A stretch of 64,000 nucleotides of DNA from assembly GCA_964439935.1 (NCBI GenBank), contig CAYTPW010000004.1, positions 124,001-188,000 on the forward strand, in the 5' to 3' direction. The notes beneath the pieces are model-generated. The model was not told the DNA's origin, did not search any database, and was given only the letters and a program-made list of their open reading frames with translations. The position numbers were made by a program, and so were the translations under genes. Source of the DNA: JABMQW01 sp964439935. GTDB taxonomy: Bacteria > Fidelibacterota > Marinisomatia > Marinisomatales > TCS56. This document shows, one piece after another, positions 52,031 through 60,741 of the stretch. Positions within the stretch are counted from its first letter, which is position 1. Each line of letters starts with the position of its first letter.

Positions 52031-53148
52031 CGATCAATTTCTCCCAGTACAATATCCAGGCTGCCCAAGATTGCCAGAACGTCGGAAATCATCCAACCCT
52101 CAGAAATTTCACTGATCACGCTTAAAGCTGTAAATGCTGGCGAGCGCATTTTGACCCTAAATGGTTTTGGTTTTCCATCGCTCACTAGGTAAAACCCAAG
52201 TTCTCCACGTGGTGTCTCACTGCGGGAATAAAGTGCGCCTTTAGGTGGCCGAATGCGCTTGGGAACCGCTGCACGGACATCGCCATCCCGGGGCATCAGG
52301 TCCAGGGCCTGGCGAATGATTTTTATACATTGGCGCATTTCCTCAACCCGCACCCAGTAGCGATCCCAGCAATCTCCGACTGATCCTTTCAGACCTTGGC
52401 CAATCGGTATATCAAATTCGAATCGGTCATAAATGGAATAAGTTTCATCCTTCCGCAGATCCCATTTCACTCCAGACCCGCGCAAATTGGGACCGGTGAC
52501 TCCATAATTAATAGCTATTTTCTTCGGTAAAACGCCAACATCGGCTGTTCGCTCAATAAAGATTTTGTTGAAAGTAAGAATATTGTTGTATTCATCAATC
52601 TGCGGTTCGAAATAATCCAGGAATTCATAGGTTTTTTCAACAAATCCGATCGGTATATCGTGGGACAGACCGCCTACCCACATATAATTGTAAAGCAGCC
52701 GGGCGCCACAGGTCAGCTCAAACAGATCCAGAATGCGTTCCCGGTCCCGAAACATGTATAAAAAAGGTGTGTAGGCACCAATATCAAGACCAAATGTACC
52801 AAGGGCCAAAAGATGGCTGGCAATACGGTTCATCTCGGCCATGATCACGCGGATGTAATCCACCTTTTCCGGTATTTCAATATCAAGCAATCGTTCAACT
52901 GCCAGTACGTAACCAAAATCATTATTCATCGATGAGATATAATCGCAGCGGTCAACAAATGGCAACACCTGTTCATAAGTAATGTTTTCACAATGCTTTT
53001 CAAAACAGCGGTGCAGGTATCCGATAACCGGTGTTACAGCCGTTACAATTTCTCCGTCAGTTCGTACTTTGAGGCGTAAAACTCCATGAGTGCTGGGGTG
53101 CTGCGGCCCGATATTCAGGATCATCTCTTCGGTTTTACTGACACTCAT
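52027..53148 (-). CDS. nuoD: NADH-quinone oxidoreductase-type subunit D (49-kDa)
   Basis: Quinone-site subunit, 373 residues, related to the hydrogenase large subunit but without metal cysteines. ILNIGPQHPSTHGVLRL holds the quinone-binding histidine. GYLHRCFEKHCEN and the final LVLGEIDR tail are typical. ATG 53148 overlaps the nuoC stop as TGATG, with AAGGA 9 nt upstream; a TTG 3 nt earlier is less likely. C and D are separate genes here. Confidence 0.96.
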   Translation of the reverse strand: MSVSKTEEMILNIGPQHPSTHGVLRLKVRTDGEIVTAVTPVIGYLHRCFEKHCENITYEQVLPFVDRCDYISSMNNDFGYVLAVERLLDIEIPEKVDYIRVIMAEMNRIASHLLALGTFGLDIGAYTPFLYMFRDRERILDLFELTCGARLLYNYMWVGGLSHDIPIGFVEKTYEFLDYFEPQIDEYNNILTFNKIFIERTADVGVLPKKIAINYGVTGPNLRGSGVKWDLRKDETYSIYDRFEFDIPIGQGLKGSVGDCWDRYWVRVEEMRQCIKIIRQALDLMPRDGDVRAAVPKRIRPPKGALYSRSETPRGELGFYLVSDGKPKPFRVKMRSPAFTALSVISEISEGWMISDVLAILGSLDIVLGEIDR

Positions 53149-53633
53149 CAATCTTTTTCCTTGGGAACCGGCATATCCCGATAAAATTCAGGTGTAACAT
53201 AATCCTTTCGCAGGGGCCAACCCTCCCAATCATCATCCAGTAGTATTCTTCTCAAATCGCGATGATCGTCAAAGATAATACCATACATATCGTATGTTTC
53301 ACGCTCCAGCCAATCAGCTGTGCGCCAGATTCTTTCTACTGATGGTATATGGGGATCCTCTCGATCGAGTTCGATGCGTACCTCGAGCCAATGGTTCTGA
53401 GACATTGAGTATAAACTATAACGGACTTCCAGCTTATTTTCCGGACCGTTATCGATGCCGGTTATACAGTGCAGCGAATCAAATTTCAATCCTTTTTTAC
53501 GACGAAGAAAGCGAGCAATTTTTAGCCAATCTTGAGACTGAAAAACCACAAAAGGAAAGGGATCTTCCCCGATTTCAAAATCCAGAACTGGAAATTGGTT
53601 CCTTATTGCGACCTTGATATCACCAAATATCAT
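53148..53633 (-). CDS. nuoC: NADH-quinone oxidoreductase-type subunit C (30-kDa)
   Basis: Peripheral-arm subunit of 161 residues. The conserved C-terminal block is present: SVERIWRTADWLERETYDMY, GIIFDDHRDLRRILLDDDW and GWPLRKDY. Its start overlaps the nuoB stop as ATGA. Not fused to nuoD. Confidence 0.95.
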   Translation of the reverse strand: MIFGDIKVAIRNQFPVLDFEIGEDPFPFVVFQSQDWLKIARFLRRKKGLKFDSLHCITGIDNGPENKLEVRYSLYSMSQNHWLEVRIELDREDPHIPSVERIWRTADWLERETYDMYGIIFDDHRDLRRILLDDDWEGWPLRKDYVTPEFYRDMPVPKEKD

Positions 53634-54121
53634 TTCAGTTTCTCCGCTAAAGGCCGCTCATTTCTGATCTTTTCCTGGAGTTTTAATAATCCTTCCAATA
53701 ATGATTCGGGCCGTGGTGGACAGCCCGGAATATATACATCGACCGGCACGACCAGATCAACACCCTTCAGCACATGGTATCCATACTGCCAGTAGGGACC
53801 GCCGCTGGTTGCACAGCTACCCATTGATATTACATATTTTGGATCAGCCATCTGCTCATACAGGCGTTTGAGGCGTGTCGCCATTTTCAAGGTAACAGTA
53901 CCGGAGACAATCATCACATCGGCCTGCCGGGGTGACGAACGGGGCATCATACCGATCCGTTCCAGATCATGACGGCTGGCAGCAGCGGCCATCATTTCAA
54001 TAGCGCAGCAAGCCAACCCGAACTGAAAATACCAGGGTGAAGTTGAGCGCGCCCAGCTAATCAGCTTATCCAGTGATCCAATGATAATATTATCGGTAGA
54101 CTTTTCCAGGTCGGGTCCCAT
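53630..54121 (-). CDS. nuoB: NADH-quinone oxidoreductase-type subunit B (cluster N2)
   Basis: Carries cluster N2 next to the quinone site. The four ligands are seen in FGLACCAIEMM (CC), GSCATSGG and IPGCPPRPE. The 163 residues from ATG 54121 match family length. A longer frame overlaps nuoA by 56 nt; ATG 54121 is 4 nt after the nuoA stop, with GAAGAGG upstream. Confidence 0.96.
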   Translation of the reverse strand: MGPDLEKSTDNIIIGSLDKLISWARSTSPWYFQFGLACCAIEMMAAAASRHDLERIGMMPRSSPRQADVMIVSGTVTLKMATRLKRLYEQMADPKYVISMGSCATSGGPYWQYGYHVLKGVDLVVPVDVYIPGCPPRPESLLEGLLKLQEKIRNERPLAEKLK

Positions 54122-54125
54122 TACC

Positions 54126-54551
54126 TCAAACCTCTTCCCGGATCGTGTCTTCAGCAATTCGACGGTAACGCCCCTGTCCATATTTGACTCGCAGTTTCAC
54201 CCAATCGAGATCGCCCTTGCGCCAGACATAGGCCAGACCAATAAACAAGATGAACAGGAAAATTCCCATTTCAATCAAGGCTAATAGACCCAAATCCTTA
54301 AAAATAACGGCCCAGGGAAATAAAAAAACTACCTCAACATCAAAAATCAAAAAAATCAGAGCGATCACATAGAACCGAATATTGAACTGCACCCAGGCCG
54401 AGCCTTCCGGCTCTTCACCACACTCATAAGTTGACTGCTTGATTTTTGATGGATTAGAGGGAGCCAGTAATTTTTGCAGCCATAAGGCAACCATGAGCAG
54501 TAAGGTGCCCAGGATTATGAATGCCAGAACAGTTCCGTAGTCGAGATACAC
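54126..54551 (-). CDS. nuoA: NADH-quinone oxidoreductase-type subunit A
   Basis: Membrane subunit of 141 residues with three helices. The conserved loop YECGEEPEGSAWVQFNIRFY and LIFLIFDVEVVFLFPWA are unmistakable. First gene of the operon. Start is GTG at 54551 without a good ribosome site; the frame has no ATG before the first helix. A promoter-like pair lies just upstream. Confidence 0.95.
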   Translation of the reverse strand: MYLDYGTVLAFIILGTLLLMVALWLQKLLAPSNPSKIKQSTYECGEEPEGSAWVQFNIRFYVIALIFLIFDVEVVFLFPWAVIFKDLGLLALIEMGIFLFILFIGLAYVWRKGDLDWVKLRVKYGQGRYRRIAEDTIREEV

Positions 54552-54576
54552 AGGTTTTTAGCAATTAATAAGCCTA

Positions 54577-54606
54577 AATTTAGACCTTCCGATTTTCGCC
54601 AGTCAA
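54577..54606 (-). promoter_or_regulatory. Candidate promoter for the nuo operon
   Basis: On the minus strand TTGACT, 18 nt, TAAATT. The -35 box is one base off consensus and the -10 box two off. It would start transcription about 20 nt before the nuoA GTG. The rest of this 220-nt divergent gap holds no gene. Confidence 0.35.
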
Positions 54607-54771
54607 GCCATAGTTCAAGGTCGCAATCCAAATTATTATTTTGCTAGAAATGTATTAATCGACTACTTCAATGAGCCTGAAAAAAGTTAAAATTACTAGC
54701 TACAAAAAACTAAATTCTTACTTCAATTATCAACTTAGAACAGTAATAATCACCATTGAATTAGGAGCAAA

Positions 54772-55671
54772 ATGAATATCTTTAACAATCTTATTGCTGT
54801 CATACTGCCTTATTTTCCGCATTTTTTAGTTCGCCCGTTTGCTAGACCATATGTCGCCGGGGAGACGGTGACCGAAGTGATTGAACATGTAAAATTGCTA
54901 AATCAAAATGGCTATAAAGTAACGATTGATATTCTGGGAGAACATGTACAATCCATCGCGGAAGCCGACCATATATTAGAGGCCTACTGTAATCTATTGG
55001 AAACTATCAAGACGGAAACTGTCGATGGTACGATATCTTTCAAGTTGACTCACCTTGGCCTGGAATTGAGCGAGGCTAAAGCGCTGGAGAATACGTTGGC
55101 AATCACAAAACGGGCTCAAGCGCTGAAAATTCCCATTACTATTGATATGGAAAATTCCCCTTACACTGACGCAACACTTAGAATTTTTAGACAGGCTCAC
55201 GCCAAATTCAATCAAGTAGGCACAGTCCTGCAAGCCTATCTCCATCGAAGCATATCCGACTTGAAAGTACTTGATAATATCGAATTAAATCTGCGAATCT
55301 GCAAAGGAATCTACCGGGAGTCGGCCGAGATCGCTTTTCAGGAAGCGGAGGACATTCGTTCTAATTTTATCGACATGGTCAAGTCCCTCTTACGGGGCAA
55401 AGGTTTCGCTGCCATTGCGACCCACGACGTTGTGCTGATCAATACACTGGAAGAATGGATCGAGCATAATAATATTCCGCGGGAACGGTTTGAATTCCAG
55501 GTGCTGCATGGGGTTCCAATGGGAGATCGCGTGGAAAGATTACTGGAACGGGGTTATGCTGTCCGAGTATATGTACCGTACGGCCAGGCCTGGTTCGATT
55601 ATGCCGTGCGACGCCTAAAAGAAAATCCTAATATGGCCGGTTATATTATTGGTAACCTTTTCAAACGGTGA
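54772..55671 (+). CDS. Monofunctional proline dehydrogenase
   Basis: FAD enzyme oxidising proline to pyrroline-5-carboxylate and passing electrons to quinone. The 299 residues fit the small PutA-domain type. Motifs: VTIDILGEH, ITIDMENSPYTDATL, VLQAYLHRS, LRICKGIYRE, AIATHD, FEFQVLHGVPM, RVYVPYG and the C-terminal YAVRRLKEN that binds proline carboxylate. ATG with AGGAG 4 nt upstream. No P5C dehydrogenase follows in the window. It is likely co-transcribed with the CoA-binding protein gene 36 nt downstream. Confidence 0.92.
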   Translation: MNIFNNLIAVILPYFPHFLVRPFARPYVAGETVTEVIEHVKLLNQNGYKVTIDILGEHVQSIAEADHILEAYCNLLETIKTETVDGTISFKLTHLGLELSEAKALENTLAITKRAQALKIPITIDMENSPYTDATLRIFRQAHAKFNQVGTVLQAYLHRSISDLKVLDNIELNLRICKGIYRESAEIAFQEAEDIRSNFIDMVKSLLRGKGFAAIATHDVVLINTLEEWIEHNNIPRERFEFQVLHGVPMGDRVERLLERGYAVRVYVPYGQAWFDYAVRRLKENPNMAGYIIGNLFKR

Positions 55672-55707
55672 TCATCAGAAAATCAATCAATGCATATAAG
55701 GTGAATT

Positions 55708-56136
55708 ATGAATGAGATTGACTCTATTAGACAGATATTAGCAATGAAATCGATTGCTGTCGTTGGTCTTTCACCCAGACCGGGACGCCCCAGCAACAAT
55801 GTGGCGAAGTATCTTAAATCGGTTGGGTATATGATTATTCCCGTAAATCCGGGACCTGCTGAAATTCTTGGTGAAAAATGTTACCCCGATCTAAACAGCA
55901 TTCCGACACCGGTTGACGTAGTGGACATCTTTCGACGTCCGGAGCACGTAGAACCGATAATTGATCAGGCAATTACAATGGGTGCCAAGGCGGTCTGGTT
56001 ACAGGACGGTGTCGTTAATCTCGATGCAGCTCAAAAAGCTGAAAAAGCCGGGCTATTGGTGGTAATGGATGATTGTATGTTCAGGCAGCACCGTGCCTTG
56101 GGTGATCCAGAATATGCTTCCCGCAGTGATAATTAA
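55708..56136 (+). CDS. CoA-binding domain protein (YccU family)
   Basis: Small Rossmann-fold protein of 142 residues. AVVGLSPRPGRPSNNVAKYL is the nucleotide/CoA-binding turn, followed by VDVVDIFRRPEHV, AVWLQDGVVN and VVMDDCMFRQH near the end. This family is widespread and related to the first domain of succinyl-CoA synthetase, but its function is unknown. ATG with AAGGTGA upstream. Confidence 0.88.
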   Translation: MNEIDSIRQILAMKSIAVVGLSPRPGRPSNNVAKYLKSVGYMIIPVNPGPAEILGEKCYPDLNSIPTPVDVVDIFRRPEHVEPIIDQAITMGAKAVWLQDGVVNLDAAQKAEKAGLLVVMDDCMFRQHRALGDPEYASRSDN

Positions 56137-56205
56137 TTGATTAGTTATTTTATCGTTCGGTACAAATGCACGAACCTGGCATAACATCCCTGCAATGTTA
56201 CTGAA

Positions 56206-57093
56206 TTAATTATCGCCGCGTCGTCCCCAGCCCATCTTGGTCCGTAAGGTATGAAAATAATTACTGTCATCAAATGCGATCATTTGAATCTGGTAATCCG
56301 CCTTTTTAATGACAATTCTTGGAGAATTATCCAGATATTTCACCACCTGGCCATCGATAGTGACAGCTAGATTTTGCACGGCTATATCGGGAAAACTGAT
56401 CTCCAATTCCATATTATCCGGCAGTACCAGTGGCCGGTAATTGAGACTATGGGGACAAATCGGTGATACGACAATGGCACTCAGACCGGGGACAACAATC
56501 GGTCCGCCCGCCGCCAGGGAATAGGCCGTCGATCCGGTTGGTGTCGCAACAATAACACCATCGGCTTTATAGGAAGCCACAAAACGATCCATCGCTCTCA
56601 ATTGCGCCTCAATCATCCGATTAGATTTACCTTTATCGACTACAACATCATTAAGTGCTGAAAAAGTCCAGCATTCTTTACCATTATAAACTTCACAGCT
56701 TAAGATCATTCGCGGTTGAATAGAATAGCCACCCAGCCTGACTTGTTCCAATCGTGAGTATAAATCGTTCACCGTTACTTCCGCCAGAAAACCCAGGTCA
56801 CCCAGATGAATTCCCAGAATCGGTATTTTACGATTCTCAACAATTCTGGCGGCCGATAAAATTGTACCGTCGCCCCCCAACGTCAGTACAAAATCCACTT
56901 TTGAAAAATCATCGGCTGTATCTATCAGCTGGTAATTGAACGCAGGTGGTGTTGGCATTGCTGATAAGATTTTTTTGCTTATATATACCTGCATTCCCTT
57001 CAAATCAGCCCATTCGATTAGACCAGGCAGTAATTCCCAGAAGGCGGATTTTTCAGTGTTCGCCCAGATTGCGAATTTATCAGAACGAATCAA
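56206..57093 (-). CDS. nadK: NAD kinase
   Basis: Phosphorylates NAD to NADP. The 295 residues contain the GGDG ATP/NAD loop (VLTLGGDGTILSAAR), GIHLGDLGFLAEV, LNDVVVDKG, GVIVATPTGSTAYSLAAGGPIV and PICPHSLNYRPLVLPD. The start is TTG at 57093, overlapping the xseB stop as TTGA; the frame has no ATG upstream of the first motif. Nothing else unusual. Confidence 0.95.
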   Translation of the reverse strand: MIRSDKFAIWANTEKSAFWELLPGLIEWADLKGMQVYISKKILSAMPTPPAFNYQLIDTADDFSKVDFVLTLGGDGTILSAARIVENRKIPILGIHLGDLGFLAEVTVNDLYSRLEQVRLGGYSIQPRMILSCEVYNGKECWTFSALNDVVVDKGKSNRMIEAQLRAMDRFVASYKADGVIVATPTGSTAYSLAAGGPIVVPGLSAIVVSPICPHSLNYRPLVLPDNMELEISFPDIAVQNLAVTIDGQVVKYLDNSPRIVIKKADYQIQMIAFDDSNYFHTLRTKMGWGRRGDN

Positions 57094-57320
57094 TCCATAT
57101 CCTCAAGATTGAATGAATCATCAGCTTGTTTCACAAGTGTTTTTATTCGATTTTCGGCTTGCTGCAGCTCAGCGCGGCAGTTTTCAGAAAGTTCAATCCC
57201 TTCTTCAAATAATTTAAGATTATCCTCGAGTGATAATTTCCCATCCTCCAATTCCTGAACAATTTGTTCGAGTCGTATAAAAGCATCTTCAAATGAAGAT
57301 GGTTTTTGTTTTTTAGTCAT
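57090..57320 (-). CDS. xseB: Exodeoxyribonuclease VII small subunit
   Basis: Small helical partner of XseA, 76 residues. SFEDAFIRLEQIVQELEDGK, LSLEDNLKLFEEGIEL and CRAELQQAENRI form the characteristic two-helix pattern. Lies 49 nt after xseA and overlaps nadK. Confidence 0.95.
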   Translation of the reverse strand: MTKKQKPSSFEDAFIRLEQIVQELEDGKLSLEDNLKLFEEGIELSENCRAELQQAENRIKTLVKQADDSFNLEDMD

Positions 57321-57369
57321 ACCTAAATATAATCCGGTTTAATTTGAATTGCATTCTGAAAAATAATAT

Positions 57370-58572
57370 TCATTCGATATCGGCCGTTTTCTCGGCCTGG
57401 ATCCGACCTTTCGCCAACTGCAAATCAAATTTCTCCCCTACCCGCAGTTCCGCTGGGTGACGAATAAGTTGACCAACATCCGTTTGAATGGCCAGAGCAT
57501 AGCCTCGATTTAAAATCGAGTGTGGATTCAAAGCCTGCAGACGCAAATCCAGATTAGCCAGCTCAATCTGCCGCTGTTTCCAATTGCTTTGGGTAATTTT
57601 GATGAAATCCAGATTCAGCCGTTTAAAACGCTCTTCCATGCGATCCAGCAGATCGCGCGGTTGCCGGAATCCATAGCGATCCGTCAGATAGTCCAACTGC
57701 TGCTGTTCGTTTTCCAGCGTTCGATTTATCAGAACGGCAAGCTTTTCACAGTAATATTTCAGTTCATCCACTAATTCGGCGCGGGCCGGGGCCGCCAGTT
57801 CAGCCGCCGCGGATGGTGTCGGGGCTCGCAGATCGGCAACCAGATCGGAAATGGTCGTATCGGTCTCATGCCCAACAGCAGAAATGACTGGAATCGGGCA
57901 ATTAGCAATTGCCCGGGCGACAATTTCTTCATTGAATGCCCAAAGATCTTCCAATGAACCTCCGCCACGACCGATAATCAGGACATCAACGGCTTCATAA
58001 GCGGTAAAATCGCCTATAGCCTGGGCTATATCAGCAGCCGCAGTAGCGCCCTGGACCAGTGTGGGACGCAGGATAATTTTCACATGGGGAGCCCGTCGAA
58101 GCAGAATATTGGAGATATCCTTGAATGCGGCACCGGTAGCGGAGGTGATCACACCGACAATCTTGGGATAGGCTGGTAATTTCTGTTTGGTTTCCGGGGC
58201 AAACAATCCTTCCCCGGCTAATCTTTCCTTCAAGGCTTCAAAGGCCAAATGCAGGGTTCCGACACCAACCGGTTCCAGCCTGGTTACCACAAGCTGATAA
58301 TAACCACGCTGTTCATATACAGTGAGTCGTCCCTGTAAAATGATCTGCATTCCATTATCCGGTTGAAAGCGTAGGTAGCGGTTATTACCTTTGAACATAA
58401 CCGCCTTGATTTCAGCTCGATCATCCTTCAGTGTAAAATAGATATGACCGGAACGATGGTGCACAAAATTGGAGATTTCGCCAGAAACCCAGATCGATCG
58501 GAAATTACCTTCGAGCGATTCTTTGATTAGCTGCGTCAGTTCACCGACGCTGTAGGTTTGTGTTTTATTCAC
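57370..58572 (-). CDS. xseA: Exodeoxyribonuclease VII large subunit
   Basis: Single-strand DNA nuclease, 400 residues. N-terminal OB-fold (IWVSGEISNFVHHRSGHIYF) followed by the catalytic region with VGVITSATGAAFKDI, IIGRGGGSLEDLWAFNEE, PVISAVGHETDTTISDLVAD and RAPTPSAAAELAAP. Then coiled-coil helices and NPHSILNRGYAL. The start is GTG at 58572, inside the end of the nuclease gene upstream (8-nt overlap). Confidence 0.95.
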   Translation of the reverse strand: MNKTQTYSVGELTQLIKESLEGNFRSIWVSGEISNFVHHRSGHIYFTLKDDRAEIKAVMFKGNNRYLRFQPDNGMQIILQGRLTVYEQRGYYQLVVTRLEPVGVGTLHLAFEALKERLAGEGLFAPETKQKLPAYPKIVGVITSATGAAFKDISNILLRRAPHVKIILRPTLVQGATAAADIAQAIGDFTAYEAVDVLIIGRGGGSLEDLWAFNEEIVARAIANCPIPVISAVGHETDTTISDLVADLRAPTPSAAAELAAPARAELVDELKYYCEKLAVLINRTLENEQQQLDYLTDRYGFRQPRDLLDRMEERFKRLNLDFIKITQSNWKQRQIELANLDLRLQALNPHSILNRGYALAIQTDVGQLIRHPAELRVGEKFDLQLAKGRIQAEKTADIE

Positions 58573-59431
58573 TGAATACTGGACTGGGCCGACCTGCTTT
58601 GAGCCAACAATAATACCAGAAACTGGCTACTCGCTGAGCAGCTTGATTCAATCTGGTCCGAGCCAGTTCCCCCGATTCCCTAAACAGAATCTCAAGATAA
58701 TCACTTGAATCAGGTAACTGTGTATAGCCACTTAATAATTCTTGTACCTCCGGTGTTTGAGCAGCGCGTGCAAGGGAATCAGCTTGGAGGATCTGCTGAT
58801 GAACGGAAAAAGATTCGCGTACAATCATCAGGCCTTCTATAAAAATATCGTTAAATTCATAGACAGGACCGGCTGGTATAACCGTATCCACCAAGGCGTC
58901 GACCATTGAAACTTCCCAGCGAAAATGAATCCCGTCATTACCGGTAAATTGACCATTATAATTAGCTACCACATGGAGGGGCATATGAATATCGGCCACA
59001 TAATGGCCCAGGGCCGCCATTGGAATCAAAATAGCATCCCAGGCACCTGATTTCATCATATCGATTATATTCTCTGAATATTCTTCAATATAATAGGGAC
59101 CGATGCCCCATTTTGCTACGTTGTCCTTACCGTATTTGCTAATCAGTTGTGTTTGTGCAGGTGGCAAATCCGAAAAAGGATAACTGGTATACAGATCAAC
59201 ATCGATATAATGGCGATAACCCTCATCGGGATCGAACTGTTTCCATAGATCAGGATCCACAGCGTGGAAGGCCAGTGAATCATTGAAATAGCGGACGAAA
59301 TCACCGAAATTTTCGGTAATGATTTGAGCCGCAGCCCGGTTTATATCTTGATGCGCTTTATTGCTCCAGCACTGAGCGCTACTACCCAGGACCAGAATAA
59401 TAAAAAGATTATGTAAAATCCAGCGCCCCAT
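58565..59431 (-). CDS. Secreted S1/P1-type nuclease
   Basis: Zinc-dependent secreted nuclease of 288 residues. A signal peptide ends at SAQC, which leaves a mature N-terminal tryptophan (WSNKAHQD) with histidine at +5: the free W1 and H6 zinc ligands of P1 nuclease. Further ligands lie in FRHYIDVD-like YRHYIDVDLY and in GHYVADIHMPLHVV, then NDGIHFRWE. It may digest extracellular nucleic acid for phosphate or nucleosides. A phospholipase C-type activity is also possible in this fold. Co-transcribed ahead of xseA. Confidence 0.88.
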   Translation of the reverse strand: MGRWILHNLFIILVLGSSAQCWSNKAHQDINRAAAQIITENFGDFVRYFNDSLAFHAVDPDLWKQFDPDEGYRHYIDVDLYTSYPFSDLPPAQTQLISKYGKDNVAKWGIGPYYIEEYSENIIDMMKSGAWDAILIPMAALGHYVADIHMPLHVVANYNGQFTGNDGIHFRWEVSMVDALVDTVIPAGPVYEFNDIFIEGLMIVRESFSVHQQILQADSLARAAQTPEVQELLSGYTQLPDSSDYLEILFRESGELARTRLNQAAQRVASFWYYCWLKAGRPSPVFSE

Positions 59432-59443
59432 GGACGACTGTTA

Positions 59444-59539
59444 TTAACGATTCTTTTTCTTATGTCGATTGGCGCGCAGACGCTTCTTACGCTTATGCGT
59501 CGAAATCTTGCGCTTTTTCCGCTTCTTTCCGCAGGGCAT
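59444..59539 (-). CDS. AURKAIP1/COX24-domain small basic protein (bS22-like), 31 residues
   Basis: Short gene found by hand. The product begins MPCGKKRKKRKISTHKRKKR and ends NRHKKKNR, nearly all Lys/Arg. The KKRKxKxxxHKxKKRLRxxR pattern is that of the AURKAIP1/COX24 family, which includes mitochondrial mS38 and mycobacterial bS22, ribosomal small-subunit proteins. GAGG lies 4 nt before the ATG. It is just downstream of the HU gene with 1 nt between, in a conserved-looking housekeeping run. Confidence 0.75.
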   Translation of the reverse strand: MPCGKKRKKRKISTHKRKKRLRANRHKKKNR

Positions 59540-59540
59540 A

Positions 59541-59840
59541 TTACCTCGATTTTTTATTCAATATAGTTTGGTTAACAACCGTCCGCATTCGTTTGGACGG
59601 CTTAAATGTGGGAACATAACGCTCCGGTAATTGAATTTCACCTCCCGTTCCCGGGTTACGCGCTTTTTTTGGTTGACGGTGTTTAACACCGAATGTCCCA
59701 AATCCGCGTAATTCAACTCGTTCATTACGGGCTAAAGCATCAATAATTGTCGTAAATATACCCGACAATACGGTTTCAGTCTCAACCTTGGTCAGACCGG
59801 TTGCCCCGGCAACCGTATCGATTATTTCCTGCTTTGTCAT
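59541..59840 (-). CDS. HU/IHF-family DNA-binding protein
   Basis: Nucleoid protein of 99 residues. MTKQEIIDTVAGATGLTK forms the dimer helix, ELRGFGTFGVKHR the DNA-arm base and ARNPGTGGEIQLPERYVPTF the arm with its conserved proline. The frame extends 23 codons into sppA, but ATG 59840 has GAGG 8 nt upstream, follows the sppA stop by 1 nt and gives family length. HU rather than IHF subunits cannot be settled. Confidence 0.92.
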   Translation of the reverse strand: MTKQEIIDTVAGATGLTKVETETVLSGIFTTIIDALARNERVELRGFGTFGVKHRQPKKARNPGTGGEIQLPERYVPTFKPSKRMRTVVNQTILNKKSR

Positions 59841-59841
59841 A

Positions 59842-60741
59842 TTACTTTCCTCGCCAACGGTAGGCTGGAATGATATCAAACCAGGATTTCCCCACTTGCG
59901 TTCGCTCATCGAAAAGGAGCTCCATGAAAGAGGGTCGCTGATGCCTAATCTGATATGTTTTCGGTTTTCCCTGAAGGCCGCTTAATTCAGCCGCCAGGGT
60001 GATCGCATCCTCGTAAGTTCCCAACGTGTCGATCAATCCCAATTCAACCGCCTGAACACCGGTATAAACGCGTCCATCGGCTAATATTGCCACCGAATCT
60101 ACATCCATACCGCGCTCCTTCGCTACTGCTCCCGAAAATTGTCGGTGTAAATCTTGAATTATATTTTCGAAATAAAGACGATCTTCTTCCGTAACCGCCC
60201 TGCTGGTCGATCCGGCATCCTTCAGTGGTCCACTCTTCACCGTTTCGATGCTTAAACCAATTTTCTCCAGCAATTCGGCTGCCACCGGGTATTCCACGAT
60301 GACACCAATACTGCCGGTGATACTGCCTTTATTGGCCATAATGCTGGTACTGCCCAACGCAATATAATATCCACCGGAAGCGGCTACACTACCCATGGAA
60401 GTAACAACCGGTTTGATGTCATTAACACGGCATACTTTTTCATAAATTTCCTGTGATGGTGCGATTGACCCACCGGGGCTGTTAATGCGCAAAACAATTG
60501 CTTTAATATCTTTTCGTTGAGCCAGTGTCTCTAGATCCTCCACTATTTGTTTAGAGGCAAAAATTGGACCTTCTACCGGGATGATTCCAATTTTATCTCC
60601 GCTGGCGAATCCATCATCATCTGCTGAGAGGTCGACAATTTTCAAAATTAGGAAAATGACAGCCAGCGTTGCCAGGCTGATCCAAACCCAGCGATTTGTG
60701 CGCTGTGGCGGTCGTGGTGGTTTTATCCCTGTGGTATCCAT
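59842..60741 (-). CDS. sppA: Signal peptide peptidase SppA (short form)
   Basis: Membrane serine protease cleaving leftover signal peptides. One N-terminal helix (about 18-37), then the ClpP-like fold with LRINSPGGSIAPSQEIY, serine nucleophile S122 in GSVAASGGYYIAL and the general-base lysine K174 in GPLKDAGS. The 299 residues match the one-domain, homo-octameric form found in Gram-positives and many other phyla, not the double-length E. coli form. It overlaps the transglycosylase gene upstream. Confidence 0.94.
   Translation of the reverse strand: MDTTGIKPPRPPQRTNRWVWISLATLAVIFLILKIVDLSADDDGFASGDKIGIIPVEGPIFASKQIVEDLETLAQRKDIKAIVLRINSPGGSIAPSQEIYEKVCRVNDIKPVVTSMGSVAASGGYYIALGSTSIMANKGSITGSIGVIVEYPVAAELLEKIGLSIETVKSGPLKDAGSTSRAVTEEDRLYFENIIQDLHRQFSGAVAKERGMDVDSVAILADGRVYTGVQAVELGLIDTLGTYEDAITLAAELSGLQGKPKTYQIRHQRPSFMELLFDERTQVGKSWFDIIPAYRWRGK

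Noticed and set aside
51633..52115. 160-codon plus-strand frame antisense to nuoH/nuoD
   Set aside because: Shadow of two well-supported complex I genes; lysine/proline-rich with no family features.
56182..56200. TAACAT-7-ATGTTA hairpin between the CoA-binding protein gene and nadK
   Set aside because: Only 6 AT-rich base pairs and no U-tract; too weak to call a terminator.
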